64,000 bases of DNA from the NCBI GenBank assembly GCA_964036195.1, contig OZ038450.1, positions 15,502,701-15,566,700 of the forward strand. The letters are read 5' to 3'. The notes beneath the pieces are model-generated. The model saw only the letters and a program-made list of their open reading frames with translations. It did not search any database and was not told the DNA's origin. How positions within the stretch are numbered: position 1 is the stretch's first letter; the number at the start of each line of letters is the position of its first letter. This document shows positions 1 through 11,560 of this stretch, piece after piece. The position numbers and the translations under genes were made by a program. The stretch is from Sphaerolaimus hirsutus (lineage: Eukaryota; Nematoda; Chromadorea; Monhysterida; Sphaerolaimidae).

Positions 1-566
1 TTCGCTAGAACTCAGGCGTATAAAAATCAAACAATTACATAGATGTACATACAGGGGTATCTTGAATTTTTACCCTGCGAGTGGTTGGATAGATAGCAAA
101 TCGCTCCTCCGGAGGGATAGATAGCTGAAAAATTTTCTGTGGGGGGTTGGGGTGGGGGGGTTGTGGTGGTTCGATATATAGGCTTTTTCAGGGCACAGAA
201 GGAAGAAAAGGGAGAAAAATCGCTAAAAGTAGGTGTAAAATAGCTCAAAATGGGTATACAAGAGCATATAGTACTTAAAACAGCTGAAAATTGGCAGTTA
301 GACGCATTAACTAATGATTTTGGAGGTGAAAATCTATATATAGGTATGAAAAATAGCGATTTTGAGCGAAAATTGGGGTATAGTTTCTGAAAAATCGCTC
401 CAGATGGGTAGATAGCTGGGCGATTTGGGGGGGGGGGGGTTTAGGGGGTAGTAGCCCAAAATTTTGCCTCCGGGATAGATAGATAGCTGAGCGATTTCCG
501 GGATAGATAGATAGCTGGGCGGTTTGGGGGGGAGCGCCCCCCCAACCCCCCCATTCGAGACCCCTG
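1..566. repeat. Family A element, right part, head-to-tail with the next copy
   Basis: AT-rich body with many GATAGATAGCTG motifs and long G runs, ending in AGACCCCTG at 566. The same body recurs at 567-991 and, complete, at 33381-33785 where TIRs CAGGGGTCT and AGACCCCTG are flanked by a near-perfect 8-bp duplication. The open frames here are read through G runs and carry no recognisable protein. Confidence 0.65.
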
Positions 567-991
567 AGCTGAAAAATTTTGGGGCTTTTTTTTTGGGGGG
601 GGGGAGGTTGTGGTGGTTCGATATTTGGGCTTTTTCAGGGGATAGAAGGAAGAAAAGGGAGAAAAATCGCTAAAAGTAGGTGTAAAATGGCTCAAAATGG
701 GTATACAAGAGCATATGGTATATAATATAGCTGAAAATAGGCAAATAGGAACCAGAACCATGATTTTGGAAGTGAAAATCTGAAAAAAAGGTATGAAAAA
801 TTGAGGTATAGTTTTGCAAAAATCGCTCCAGATAGGAAGATAGCTGGGCGATTTGGGGGGGGGGGGGGTTGAGGGTAGTAGCCCAAAATTTTCCCTCCAG
901 GATAGATAGATAGCTGAGCGGCCTCCGGGATAGATAGATAGCTGGGCGGTTTGGGGGGTAACCCACCCCCACCCCCCATTCAAGACCCCTG
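567..991. repeat. Family A element, second tandem copy
   Basis: Closely matches 1-566 over most of its length, including the block from GGCTTTTTCAGGG to TAGATAGCTGGGCG, and ends with AGACCCCTG at 991. It lacks its own CAGGGGTCT start, so it looks truncated or joined to the first copy by unequal exchange. Confidence 0.6.
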
Positions 992-1019
992 TGTACATGT
1001 GTTTATAGTCATATATGAT

Positions 1020-2426
1020 CAACGATGTGTAAGTTCTCCAAAAAAACACTTTCTGTGTTTTGAGTTTTTCAAAAATGAATACCTGTGTTTTTAGTTTTTT
1101 TCTTGAAAAAAAACTTGAGTAACACTGTTTTTATTTCTGTGTTTTATGTAAATACTCAAGTTTTTTTTGAGTTTTTTTCTAAAAAACTCAAGTTTTTCCC
1201 AAAAAATTCCAGTTTTCCCCCAAAAAATTTTGATTTACAGCATTTCGATCTAGAAACAGTGGTTTTCTTATAAAATATTGGTTTTGCACATGTTTTAACC
1301 CCACATAACATTTGTGTATTCATTCAAGTGTCAAAAAAGTCCATAAAAATGTCCACAATGAGGACATCAACATCACAACACCAGAAACAAAATGCCCAGA
1401 AACGACAATTTACCCAGTACTCCAAAAGTTCTTGAATGGATGTGCCCTGTTTGGAAGACTATGGAATTGATTTGAACTACAACTACCATATTACCTCGAA
1501 ATACCCCCGTGGGGGTTTATTATTTCATCAGAAAGTTTTGTAAGGATCATAGAAAATAGTAGGCATTTACTTACCCAGGTTATAAATGCGTACAAACGGG
1601 ATATATTTGAAATAAACATGTACCGTATATCCTTGAATAAGACCCCAGGGGTGTTATTATTTCATCAGAGGTTTTGGGGGGAGTTATTCAAGGAGGGGAG
1701 TTATTTTTTCCTCAGAACTTCCAGGAAAACCTGTGCGTACACAAAATGTATCACAAAATGTGCGGACATATTCAAGAGGGGGGAGTTATTCAAGGGAGGC
1801 GTTATATTTTCCTCACCTGGCCAACAGGGGGGTGTTATTCAAGGGGGGTTTTATTCAAGGATATACGGTAGATAGCTACACAACCTAGTACAGTCTATGT
1901 GTAGCTGCGATGCAAATTAGCAGTAATAAATACATCATGTACATTGGATACATGATGTACATCATCCCAGAGGGTGGTATTTCAAGGGGGAGCTTATTAT
2001 TTCACCACTCCGTTTTGAGGGGGATTAATTCAATGGGGGGGGGGTTAATTCAAGGGGGGGGGGGGTTAATTCGAGGTAATAAGGTATACTTAAATTTCGA
2101 AACTCAAATTGTCAAATCCACCATGAGATGTGCATGCAATCTTGAATTTCTTTTTTGTACCATTATAAAATATGAATACATTATGTACATATTTACATAC
2201 TATACATGCTTATCTTATCTTGTTTAGTTTAACTGAATTAATGTGCATTCAACCGCTTCGCTGAAAAGACACAAAAACTCTTTCTGTGTTTCTGTGTTCT
2301 CCAAAAAAAACTCATTTGAGTTTTGAGTTTTTGAAAATTTATGAGTTTCCGTGTTTCTGTGTAAAACAAAAACACAGAAACTCAATGAGTTTCTGTGTTC
2401 AATTTCTGTGTTTTTTTCCATCGTTG
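1020..2426 (-). mobile_element. Family J hAT-like non-autonomous element
   Basis: Begins CAACGATG and ends CCATCGTTG; flanks TATATGAT and TATTTGAC are a decayed 8-bp target duplication (6 of 8). It is the inverted relative of the element at 47665-48764: both ends are built from reiterated AAAACTCAAAACACAGAAA-like units, and the segment around 1310-1460 matches the interior of that copy. No transposase frame is visible. A family R element is nested at 1621-1870. Confidence 0.7.
1621..1870. mobile_element. Family R MITE nested in family J
   Basis: TIRs TACCGTATATCCTTGAATAA and its inverse ending ATATACGGTA. The interior is G-rich with several GGGGGAGTTATTCAAGG-like units. A diverged larger relative lies at 56652-57825. 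No target duplication was seen. Confidence 0.6.
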
Positions 2427-2479
2427 TATTTGACTGTATATAGGTACACATAAACCCTTCCCTAACGTCACTCAATCGT

Positions 2480-2895
2480 CGGTTTTAACGTGTGTTCTGC
2501 ATTGTACAGATCACAAACTGTGGTATTTGTCAAGTACGTTCTCTTTACATGCAATTTTAGGGGGGGGGGTATTTCGAGGGGGGGGGGTTTATGTTTTTCT
2601 GAGCCAAATTTTAGGGGGGTTAATTTAAGGTAATACGGTAGATGGTATAAACCGCGTTCTAACGTAACAATCATTGTTTTTCACGTGTGTTTTGCATTGC
2701 CCAGATTACAAGCGGCAGCTTTTGTCATTTACGTTCTCTTTTCACTCAATTTGGGAGGGGTATTTCGAGGGTTTTTTTAAATTCACAGTTGCCATTTTGA
2801 GGGGATATTTCGATGGGGGGGGGGGTTATTAATACGTAGTGGCCATTTTGAGTGGGTACTTCGAAGAAATACGGTAAATGAGTTTCCCAAGTTTG
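2480..2895. repeat. Family P fragments
   Basis: Pieces of family P: the internal block with TGTGTTTTGCATTGCCC, two G-run plus TATTTCGAGG segments, and TACGGTA ends near 2638 and 2873. The copies are broken and partly overlapping. The interval 2896-3020 holds no recognised feature. Confidence 0.5.
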
Positions 2896-3421
2896 GATGT
2901 ACTAGTCTGAGTGGCTATAGTGAACTCTTTGTTGGAAATGATCTTGCAGGTATATTCATTCAATTTGGCAGTGTTTAGCAGGGCACCTATAGGTCAACTG
3001 GCTGCGCAACTCGCAAGAAAAAGAGGTTTGCTCAACTGTAGAAACTCTAGACAGTTTGCAACTGTTTTGTAAACATCATTCCGGAGGGGGTATTTCGATG
3101 GGGGGTTATTATTTCCCCAGCCCATTTTGAGGTTGGTGGGGGTAATTCGAGGGGGGTTAATTCAAGGGGGATATTTCGATATAATACGGTAGGTAGGTAA
3201 TTTTGACGCATACTTTGCAGTCCGCAGAGTGTAGCTACCAAAAATCAGAGTGGTAAATCAGAGTTATGGGTCCAGCGGTGTGTGTGCGCAGCGCCAGCCA
3301 TCCATTCTGTTCTTGATGGCGACTCTACCAAGGATTCGGCCAACTACTGAAGCGTGAGGTAACGACTGGAAACAGACTAACAGACCCCCGGCAGGCAGCA
3401 TTCAGACACGGATAAGAAAGG

Positions 3422-3585
3422 CAGGGCACGCGCGAACGCGTTGCCCCTCACGCAAAAATTCTGCGGTAGGCGCCCAGCCACTCGCTGAGGCCTCGGGGGT
3501 CAGCGGCACCCGGCGTGCAAGGGGTGCGCCTCGCCCCGGGAGTCCGGCCCTCCTGACCGCCGCCCCTCCCCCGCCAGGTTAGTTT
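3422..3585 (-). ncRNA. U1: U1 snRNA, variant type B
   Basis: A 164-nt U1 small nuclear RNA gene, the length of human U1. U1 pairs its 5-prime end with intron donor sites at the start of spliceosome assembly. Seen here: 5-prime end AAACTAACCTGG (canonical would be ACTTACCTGG), stem-loop I, stem-loop II with loop TTGCACGCC close to the U1A site, the GCTGACC joining segment, Sm site AATTTTTG, and a terminal hairpin capped by TTCG. Stems II, III and IV differ from the type A copies by paired, compensating changes. A promoter block containing TGAACCCGCG and TGTTTCA lies 34-59 bp upstream (3619-3644). The U-to-A change at position 6 would alter pairing to donor position +3. It could be a decaying copy, but the compensated stems argue for function. 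Confidence 0.85.
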
Positions 3586-3618
3586 ATGAGCGCCCGCAAC
3601 CAGGCGCCCCATCCGCAC

Positions 3619-3644
3619 TTGAAACATCGCCGCCGCGGGTTCAC
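3619..3644 (-). promoter_or_regulatory. snRNA proximal-sequence-element-like block, U1 type B
   Basis: Located 34-59 bp upstream of the U1 start. GTGAACCCGCG and TGTTTCAAG are shared with the type A promoters, at the same spacing, although the bases between them differ. Position fits the proximal sequence element of snRNA genes. Confidence 0.55.
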
Positions 3645-3744
3645 GCAACAGGTGAGCATTCGCGACCTTGTGCAAAGATGGGATGAAAATTGTAAATACA
3701 TTCGATGGAATAAATGTTTGAATTCGCGTAAGTTGCTTTTTATG

Positions 3745-3880
3745 CTCCTCAACACCAGAGTTGTTAAAATACCGGTATTTTGGAAAGCGTAAGCGTAAAT
3801 ACACTTTCCAAATGTTCAGTATGGATACTAAAGCGTAAGGTATTTTTAAAATACTTTCGCTGTTGAGCATCGGGCAAAAC
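3745..3880. repeat. Truncated L-type element (CAGAGTTGTTAAAATACCGG end)
   Basis: Starts CCAGAGTTGTTAAAATACC and contains GGAAAGCGTAAGCGTAAATA, matching the left end of the complete copy at 40274-41035. It stops where the U1 flank begins. Confidence 0.5.
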
Positions 3881-3960
3881 GCCCTTGCTATCACTTTTAG
3901 ATGATATCAGATGGCTATTGAGTGACATAGAGGAAGTTAGGTAAAAGCAAACAGAAGATT

Positions 3961-4124
3961 CAGGGCGCGCGCGAACGCGCAGCCCCGCACGCAAAAATTC
4001 CGCGGTAGGCACCCAACCACTCGTTGAGCCCTCGGGGGTCAGCGCGGACGGCGTGCAGTGGCCGAGCCTCGCCCCGGGAGTCCGGCCCTCCTGACCGCCG
4101 GAAACTCCCCCGCCAGGTAAGTTT
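3961..4124 (-). ncRNA. U1: U1 snRNA, type A
   Basis: A 164-nt U1 gene with canonical 5-prime end AAACTTACCTGG, so its RNA would pair with ordinary donor sites. Stem-loops I-IV, GCTGACC, Sm site AATTTTTG and the TTCG-capped final hairpin are all present. It differs from the other type A copies by one base in stem II (CCGTCCGCG instead of CCGGCCGCG), which weakens that stem. Promoter-like block at 4158-4182. It may be expressed, or a slightly damaged copy. Confidence 0.85.
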
Positions 4125-4157
4125 ATGAGTGCTCGCCCTCGCCCACCCCACGCACGC

Positions 4158-4182
4158 CTGAAACAACTATGTCGCGGGTTCA
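4158..4182 (-). promoter_or_regulatory. PSE-like block of the type A U1 gene
   Basis: Read on the minus strand it contains TGAACCCGCGACATAG and TTGTTTCAG, 34-58 bp upstream of the RNA start, the same in all five full type A copies. Confidence 0.6.
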
Positions 4183-4501
4183 GGTCCACAGATTCTCCTG
4201 TCCAAATTGTGTTGCAGCGCACATACACCTGCAAGTGGTGGTGACTGTACTTTGGTGGTAATGTTGTGATCTTGTGCATTCCAACCAGCCATCTTGAATA
4301 TAAACTAGTGGAAAAAATACTTGTAAATGGATTTCATAACAATAAAAATTGATCTCATGCACCCTGTATGCCAGGTAAATATGGGGGTGGCGTTCAGTAT
4401 GGGGGTGCCCCTTAGTGTTCCCTATATGGTCCCCAGTTGGCACCCCCAGGCGACCCTCCACGGCGGGATGACAGCATTAACTATATTTTTTCAAGATGCC
4501 T

Positions 4502-6396
4502 GGGGCCAGATTTAATTCTCCCTACAGATTTGTAGGGTAGGGCGTACGCCCGATAGATTTTTTAAAGTTCAGCCGCATCGACGCACATGCACCGAGAGCA
4601 AGGCGGTTTGTAAAATATACAAAACCATCCCTTAAGGTTGTCGATATTGCAATATGACGTAAACCGGTGGCACATTTAAATGAGAAATCAAGTACCTCAT
4701 TTTTCATAACAATCTCACAGGGAAACGTGCAGCCCAATATGGCTGCCATTTGTTGTGGAGGTACCCACAACATTTGTCTACATATATGCCAAGTGGCACC
4801 CCATGGCACCCCCCTGTTCTGCTGCTACAGATTACTGAATTTTTTTGGCTAATTTTTTCCCGGAAAATATAAGTGAGAATTTTGGAAAAATACAAAAAAT
4901 AAAGCTGCAGTAAAGTGCGCAGCCATTTTTTTTGTGTGCTGCCAACACCAGCGATGAATACACTCGTGTTGGTGCTCTTTCAAAAAATAAAAAGTCGTTG
5001 TGGCTTGCTCAAAGCCATCTTTTGAGCAACTGTTAAGTTGGGGGTATATTTTGACCCCCAGTCCACTACCCCCACACAAAACTGGCCCACAATATGCAGA
5101 CATGTGCCACAAAGCCATGTCAACAATGATTTTGAACTATGCAATTATCAAAATTGTGATTGTAATTGAAAAACCATGATTTTCGACTTTCTGCACTTGA
5201 CCTAGTTTTTTGTCTCACCCATTCAGATTAGATACATGGCTTATTTCTCATTGGTTCTCATAGGTTTTTTACAGATAATTAGTGCCCACATTGACTGGGC
5301 ACAAGTATTTTGAAATTTGCATTGCGACATTGCAGGCGTTGGACACGCTGTCATGCAAGTACCCTCTTTACACAGGGCCATTTTTATCATTAGCCATAAA
5401 AAATACTTAAGTGCAGAACCGGGGCCCAGAAGCAGCCATATGTTGACCCTGACATTGAACAAGGCAATTCTGGCCCCCATGTGCTCCATGATTAGCTGGG
5501 GATAGTGGATTGTCCACCTTTTCAAACCTATGTTTTTCTCAAAAAAAAATTTTTACTTTGATCAACAATGCCATCATTGTGTGGAGCTTCTGGGGGTTCG
5601 GAGGGGGTTGAAAAGTTGCACATACTTTGAATCTACCAATGTTAAAAAGACTTTTTGGTCTCAAATGTCCAGAAAAATTTTTATTAAAAATTTAAATTTC
5701 ATCAAGAACAAAAATTTGTATGGAATTCTCATTTATATTTTCCAGAAAAAATGTGGAAAAAATTTTTTTCTGCACCAAGGGTAGTCTGAGAGGGGTGCCC
5801 CCTAGGGTATATATAGTGAATATTTGGGGGCACCCTCACACAAGATGAAAGCCAAACAGCTTGCATGTGGGATTGATAAAATACAATTAAGTGATTTTCT
5901 CATTTATATTTTCCACCAGTTTATATCACTTCGATTTTAGTCTGGAAATCACTATTTCTTCATTTCTTGGCCGTCTGCCAATTCGCTTTTTATTTTATTT
6001 TGTCAGGCGGGTTACTCGCATAAGTCGCGCTTTTGTGCGCTTGTGCATGCATTTCTTTCTTGTCGCTGCCCTCATGGTTTCGGTTGCAGACAGTGAACAC
6101 TAAAAAAGTGACCACCTGACTACACAAAAGCGCGACTTATGCGAGTAACCCGCCCGACAAAATAAAATAAAAAACGAATTGGCCGACGGCCAAGAAATGA
6201 CGAAATCATGATTTCCGTGCCAAAATTGAAGTGATATACGTCAAATTGCAATATCGGCGACCTTAAGGGATGGTTTCATATATTTTACAAACCGCCTTGC
6301 TCTTGGTGCATGTGCGTTGATGCGGCTGAACTTTAAAAAATCTATCGGGCATACGCCCTACCCTACAAATCTGTAGGGAGAATAAAATCTGGCCCC
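4502..6396. mobile_element. Composite foldback element with 165-bp inverted ends
   Basis: Starts GGGGCCAGATTTAATTCTCC and ends with its inverse GGAGAATAAAATCTGGCCCC. Inverted similarity continues for about 165 bp on each side (4502-4670 against 6236-6396), including the GCAAGGCGGTTTGTAAA block. The interior has no convincing coding region; frames there are short and overlapping on both strands. No clear target duplication. Confidence 0.7.
5921..6239. repeat. Inner palindrome inside the foldback element
   Basis: Two inverted arms of about 110 bp (CGCATAAGTCGCGCTTTTGTG on one side, its inverse on the other), separated by about 70 bp. Together with the outer arms this makes a hairpin within a hairpin. 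Confidence 0.7.
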
Positions 6397-8250
6397 TCGA
6401 TGGAATTAGCATTCAAAAATAACCCGTGATTTATATCTTCAAAAATCACTATAAATATAAATAACCTGTGATTTATATATATTTATATTTTTTAAATTCT
6501 GAGTGATATGTTTATATTTTTTTTTTTATTAAAAAAACACTGAGAAAATCCTTCATACGAGATACGTTGTGGTTCAATGATTGCAATTTATGACTAAAAC
6601 ATGTAATCTGTGCAAGAGAATTTCATGAGTGATTTTCTCCAGAAAATCTTTCTGTTCATGGAGAGAATTTTTGACTTAAGATATTGTGCCTACACTTTCA
6701 CCATGACTTTTTTGAAAACTGAAATGGCCAAAAATGATTTCCACTATTGAATGCTGTGTATGGCTGTATATGTATACTTTTCACAAATGGCATGAATTTT
6801 TGTCAGGTGGTGTTGGCAAGTCACTATTTTGCCATTGTGTTTACCTAATGTGAAACACAGCAAAAAATGGATTCATGGATGCACGGTGAAGAGTCATGAA
6901 GTGTCTTCATGCCAACACTTCCAGACAATTCACCAAGAATGCTGGAGCTTCCACACATCACAAAAATCTGTGTGAAGACACTTCACGCTTCTTAATATGG
7001 CACTCCCAGACAGATGTAAATATACATGGGAAGCATGTGGAAGTGCTAGCACTGTGAAGTGTCTTCCACATGTTTGGATGTGTGTGGTTTTCACCATCAC
7101 TTAGTTTTCATTTTGTGTGTGAGAAAGATGTAAACTTGTTTAGTAATTTTTTATTCATGTCATCCTATGAATTTTATGCTCTATTTAATGGTTGGCCACA
7201 CAGCATGTGAAAAAGATAAGAAAAATTTATACAATACATTTTTTAGTATTGATTGTGCAATTTTTTGTCAAAACTGTTGCACCTGATACACAAAACCTGG
7301 ACAGCATGGCAATTAGCATTCAAAAAAATCACCGATTTTTTGGAAAATATATATAAATATATCACTCCAATATTGAAAAATATATAAATATATATAAATC
7401 ACTCTAGGTCTCCAGAAAATATAATTAAATTACTGAAAAAATAACTCTTAAGCTCAAAAAAAATCTCAAAAAATCAGTTGCGCTTTATTTCAATTTCAAG
7501 AAATATTCTGGGCTTTATTTACCATATGCAAGCACAAAAAATGTACTCTAATATACCACAGTCCATATATTATCATTCCACAATCAGTATTCATTTATAC
7601 AATATTTTACAAGTGAAAACATCAAGCAAATATCACAGAAAAGTTCAACCTCAATGAAAACTTCAAAAATATTTTGCACTGCAAATATTTAGTACTCAAC
7701 CTATAGCGCCTGGTTGTGGCAATGGACATTTGACTAAATAGGCGCTCATGCTCAGCACTTTTTCAATGGTGATGTGCTGTGGAAACTCATTTTTGGGCAT
7801 ATGGCTACATTTTGACAACATTGTGATGACACTAGTGGCACTGGTGACACCATGGTGACAGTTTTCCCCATATTTGAAAACAGCTGACATTGGTGCACGT
7901 CACAAAGCATCATCAGTTTTCAAAAATGGTAAACTGAGCTTTCAATCACTGTAGATAAATTTTGATCACACCAAATTGGCATTTTTTGATTCAAAGTCAT
8001 GTTTTATTTCAGAAAAGTATGTTATAAGATAGAGAGATGCTTTATACCTAAAACATAACCATAGAATTCATAGCAGGATGACATCAATAAAAAGTTACTA
8101 AAACAGTTTACATTTTTGACACATACAAAATGAAAACTAATTGATGGTGATGTCACCATTTGTCATCATTTAAGTTTGAGTTGTGATCAAACTAGTGATT
8201 TGCCAACACCACCCCACCAAAATTCATGCCATTTGTGAAAACTGAACATA

Positions 8251-8764
8251 CCGGGTGGCACACGTCGGGTGCACAGTTTCAATCTGCTCCCAACATGTCA
8301 ATTTTTAATGAGAAGTGCTGAAATTGGTATATCAGTAAATAAATGTACCCCATTTAGTATGTTAAGAGCACGCATTCATATCACTAAATTTTCACATACA
8401 TCAAATCATATGAAAGAACATCACTCCACAATACGACAATACCCAAATGATTAAGCAGTTCACCCACAACATGCTAGGCAAAATTTCATTGAACTGCTGG
8501 ACCATCAGATGCTTCAACTGCTCAATGTCCATCATTTTGGGCAACTGTGGACTGTAGACCTTCTCCTTCACATAACTCCAAAGGAAAATGTCCATTCAAT
8601 GTGCTACACATTCTAACATAAAAATCTTGCTATATGAATGCGTGCTCTTAACATACTAAATGGGGTGCATTTATCTACTGCCATACCAAATTTGAACAGT
8701 TTTCATTTAAAATTGACTTGTTGAGAGCAGATTTAAACCGTGCGCCTGACGTGTGCCACCCTGT
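8251..8764 (-). mobile_element. Mariner-like deletion derivative carried inside family X
   Basis: TIRs CCGGGTGGCACACG and CGTGTGCCACCCTG flanked by TA on both sides, the Tc1/mariner target. Inverted similarity extends inward about 130 bp through GTATGTTAAGAGCACGCATTC. Only the transposase C-terminus remains. Confidence 0.75.
8401..8595 (-). pseudogene. Tc1/mariner transposase C-terminal remnant
   Basis: The translated minus strand shows FLWSYVKEKVYSPQLP, then an IEQLK segment and QQFNEILPSMLW. This resembles the conserved C-terminus of Tc1/mariner transposases (an FLWG-VK-KVY motif followed by an LK..I...I helix). The catalytic DDE/D core is absent and the frame runs into stops, so it is a remnant. 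Confidence 0.7.
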
Positions 8765-10046
8765 ATATAAATAGCTTTGTAGTAGAAAACTTGATGGAAA
8801 CATGTCACCATTTTTGGCCATTTCAGTTTTCAAAAAAGTCAGGGTGAAAACTAGTGTGTGAAGGCACAATATTTACCTGCTTCAAATACAATTTTAACCC
8901 AATAATGCTGTACATGAACAGAGAGATTTTCTGGAGAAAATCACTCACAAATTTCTCTTGCACAGATTACATGTTTTAGTCATAAAGCGCAATCATTGCA
9001 CCACAATGTATCAAGTATGAGTGATTTTCTCAGTGATTTTTTTTCACATTTAGAAAATATATATAAATATATCACTCAGAATTTGGAAAAAATATAAATA
9101 TATATAAATCACGGGTTATTTATATTTATTGTGATTTTCAATATAAATCATGGGTTATTTTTCGAATGCTAATGGCAATCACTGTTTGCTATGAATATGA
9201 CCAACAGTAAATTTTATTGTAAAATTTTTGAAAGCCTGATATCAGCCTGACAAGGTTTACTTGATGTCTGGACTGTGAGAGAACATATTCTGGAGTGGAT
9301 AAAGACTCCTGAACCCAAAGGCTGTGTGCCTGTTTTCAGTTTTGCTGTTTGAAAATAGAAAATGAAAAGCATATTAAATTGAATTGGATGAAATATTTTG
9401 GTTGCATTGACTAAAACTTGCTCAGCATACCTGGCACTGCTGCAAGTGCTGAGCACCTATTTAGCCAAACGTCCATTGCGACAACCAGGTGCCTAAGGTT
9501 GAGTGCAAATGTTTGCAGCACAAAAAAATTTTTTAGTTGTCATTGAGGTTGTAGGTTTTTTTCTGTTCTGATATTTGCTTGATGTTTTCACTTGTAAAAT
9601 ATTGTATTAATATTGTGGAATGGTGATAAATGACTGTGGGAGATAAAGTACATTTTTTGCTTGCAAATGGTAAACAAAGCCCAGAATATCACTTGAAAAA
9701 GAAATAAAGGCAAGTGATTTTTTTGTAATTTTTCAAGCTTAGAGTTATTTGTTCAGTAATTTATTTTATTTTCTGGAGACCTAGAGTGATTTATATACAT
9801 TGATATTTTTCTAAATTTGGAGTGATATATTTATATATATTTTCCAAAAAATCGGTTATTTTTTTGAATATGTTTTGAATGCTAGATGGAATGCACAAAA
9901 TCACAACATTACTACCAAGGTACAGTAAATGTCAAAACTTGCAGGTGTATGTGCGTTGCAACACAATTTGGACGAGAGTCCGTGGACCTGAACCCGCGAC
10001 ATAGTTGTTTCAGGCGTGCGTGGGGTGGGCGAGGGCGAGCACTCAT

Positions 10047-10210
10047 AAACTTACCTGGCGGGGGAGTTTCCGGCGGTCAGGAGGGCCGGACTCCCGGGGC
10101 GAGGCTCGGCCACTGCACGCCGGCCGCGCTGACCCCCGAGGGCTCAACGAGTGGTTGGGTGCCTACCGCGGAATTTTTGCGTGCGGGGCTGCGCGTTCGC
10201 GCGCGCCCTG
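10047..10210 (+). ncRNA. U1: U1 snRNA, type A
   Basis: Full 164-nt U1 copy with 5-prime AAACTTACCTGG, intact stems, Sm site AATTTTTG and TTCG-capped terminal hairpin. The promoter block TGAACCCGCGACATAG...GTTTCAG ends 34 bp upstream. The upstream flank is the same as for the minus-strand copy at 3961-4124 and was the target of the outer family X insertion. Downstream is CCCCCGATTCTTCTGTTTGC; GATTCTTCTGTTTGC recurs after other type A copies and may be the 3-prime processing box. Confidence 0.88.
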
Positions 10211-10300
10211 CCCCCGATTCTTCTGTTTGCCTATTGGTGTGTAGTTATATTGTAGGTGTAGCCCTGCCGAAATAAGTATTCACATGTTTGGTAAATATTA

Positions 10301-10960
10301 GTCTGGTGCAAAAGCTTTTGCCGTTTCCGCATCGTCTCACATTGGAGCAGCCTGGACGATCAGTGTGGTTTCAGCCGGAATAGAAGGTATATAAGCTGGA
10401 ATTTATTCCATTGTAAAATTTTACTGTGAAAATGATTACATGAGAGTAAATACATTTCTGTCAATAATGTCCAAACCTCAACATGCACTGTCCACCGTTT
10501 CTGAAGTTTTCGATTTTCAATGAAATTGTTTCAATGAAAATGAAAATGGGGGTGATTGTTTTGGCCCCTGGCCAGTTTACATCCTGGACACTTTACATTC
10601 TTCCACAACGCGACAGTTTACATCCTATGGTACATTCTGTAGGAAATTGTGTGTCTGTTGTACTTGAACATTTAAAGTTCGATTTCAATTCATTTCCCAC
10701 TTGCCGCACAAATCAAATTCCGATGCATGCCAATACCTTTGTGCCAATACCCATGCTGATTTTGTGGAGCCATGGATGCACTAAATTTTTCACGTCTGTT
10801 GCATGACCCTTGAATGCAAAGTGTGCAAAAAGTACAGGGTGATACATTCTTTTTACCTGTTGTTAACAGGTACTGTGGAATGTAAACTGTCCAAATACAG
10901 AGAATGTGAACTGACTAGGATGTGAACTGACGCTAGCTCATTGTTTCAGAGTGAGAATTT
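10301..10960. repeat. Family Y mariner-like MITE fragments
   Basis: Starts after TA with GTCTGGTGCAAAAGCTTTTG and contains GGTTTCAGCCGGAATAG, matching the complete Y elements at 22391-22810 and 25361-25765. From about 10550 the match fades. The short frame inside is not convincing as a gene. Confidence 0.5.
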
Positions 10961-11305
10961 TGAGGGGGGTTAAACGAGGGGGGAGGGGTATTTCGCCAGA
11001 ATTTTTTTGAAATTCCAGTACAAAATAGTCGTCTGTAACATATGCATCTGTATAAAAATCCAACAATAACCGCTATACTTAAAAATGTAACGCTGTTCTA
11101 ACGTAACAATTCATTGTTTTAACATGTGTTTTGCATTGCCGAAATCACAAACCGCAGTTTTGTCATGTACGTTCTCAGTAATCTCAATTTGGTGGGGGGT
11201 ATTTCGAGGGGGGCTAATAAATTCATACTGGCCATTTTGAGGGGGTATTTTGAGACGGGGGTATTTCGAGGAGGGGGGGCGTATTTCGAGGAAATACGGT
11301 ATGTA
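10960..11305. repeat. Family P element
   Basis: Contains the family P internal block (TGTGTTTTGCATTGCC) and several G-run/TATTTCGAGG units, ending GAGGAAATACGGTA near 11303. A second TACCGTATTTCCTCG end starts immediately afterwards. Confidence 0.6.
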
Positions 11306-11307
11306 CC

Positions 11308-11560
11308 GTATTTCCTCGAAATACCCCCAGGCCCCAGATTTAATTGGGCAGGCTGATTTTTTGCCTACCTGCCCGGCGCCTGACACGCCCGTCACGCCTG
11401 CCAGGCAAAGATTCAAGCGCGCTCCTCGTGCCAGCCGCCTGACACGCCCGTCGCGCCTGCCTGAATTGCCAGAAAAATACAAAATGAGATTTAATTGTGA
11501 GGGCAATGCAGGCAAACATAAAAAGAACAAAAATATTGTGCCCTGCCTGCTCTGAGGTGC
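11308..11560. repeat. GC-rich repeat with CACGCCCGTC units (family M)
   Basis: Repeats of GACACGCCCGTC(G/A)CGCC. The same units recur at about 13925-14040 and 14285-14340, next to AATTAAATCTGGGGCC-like sequence. Frames on both strands are artefacts of the repeat. Confidence 0.5.

Larger units (their letters stand above)
3021..3720. repeat. Inverted duplication arm 1a (carries U1 type B)
   Basis: Nearly identical in inverse to 19370-20070. It includes the type B U1 gene with its promoter, the following 180 bp, and a family P fragment (about 3078-3193). Near identity over about 700 bp implies a recent duplication, so the two type B genes are not independent copies. Confidence 0.8.
3884..4490. 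repeat. Inverted duplication arm 1b (carries U1 type A)
   Basis: Inverse match to 17690-18130 and, beyond a family L insertion, to 16140-16186. It contains the type A U1 gene, its promoter and both flanks. About 70 bp near 4380-4447 are absent from the other arm. Confidence 0.7.
7314..9171 (+). mobile_element. Family X hAT-like element, nested complete copy
   Basis: 1858 bp from TAGCATTC to GAATGCTA with perfect 8-bp duplications ATGGCAAT at 7306-7313 and 9172-9179. TIR and 8-bp target are hAT hallmarks. The body is AT-rich and carries an internal mariner-like deletion derivative (8251-8764). Nearly identical to 11564-13431. Confidence 0.9.
6407..9884 (-). mobile_element. Family X hAT-like element, interrupted (outer copy)
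   Basis: Ends TAGCATTC and GAATGCTA, with perfect 8-bp duplications GATGGAAT at 6399-6406 and 9885-9892. It lies opposite to the copy at 7314-9171, which is inserted into it. Without that insertion it is about 1.6 kb, close to its relatives. No intact transposase is visible. Confidence 0.85.

Noticed and set aside
2886..2895. CCCAAGTTTG, as in the nematode SL1 spliced leader
   Set aside because: Only ten bases match; no GT donor follows, and no Sm site or snRNA fold is nearby. It is next to a family P end.
5891..6103. Hydrophobic 70-codon frame
   Set aside because: Lies inside the foldback element's palindrome; the inverse arm encodes nothing comparable.
9886..10275. Long plus-strand frames (CFRRAWGGRGRALIN and similar) repeated eight times in the window
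   Set aside because: They translate the U1 snRNA gene and its promoter; the identity is at RNA level, with stems and Sm site conserved.
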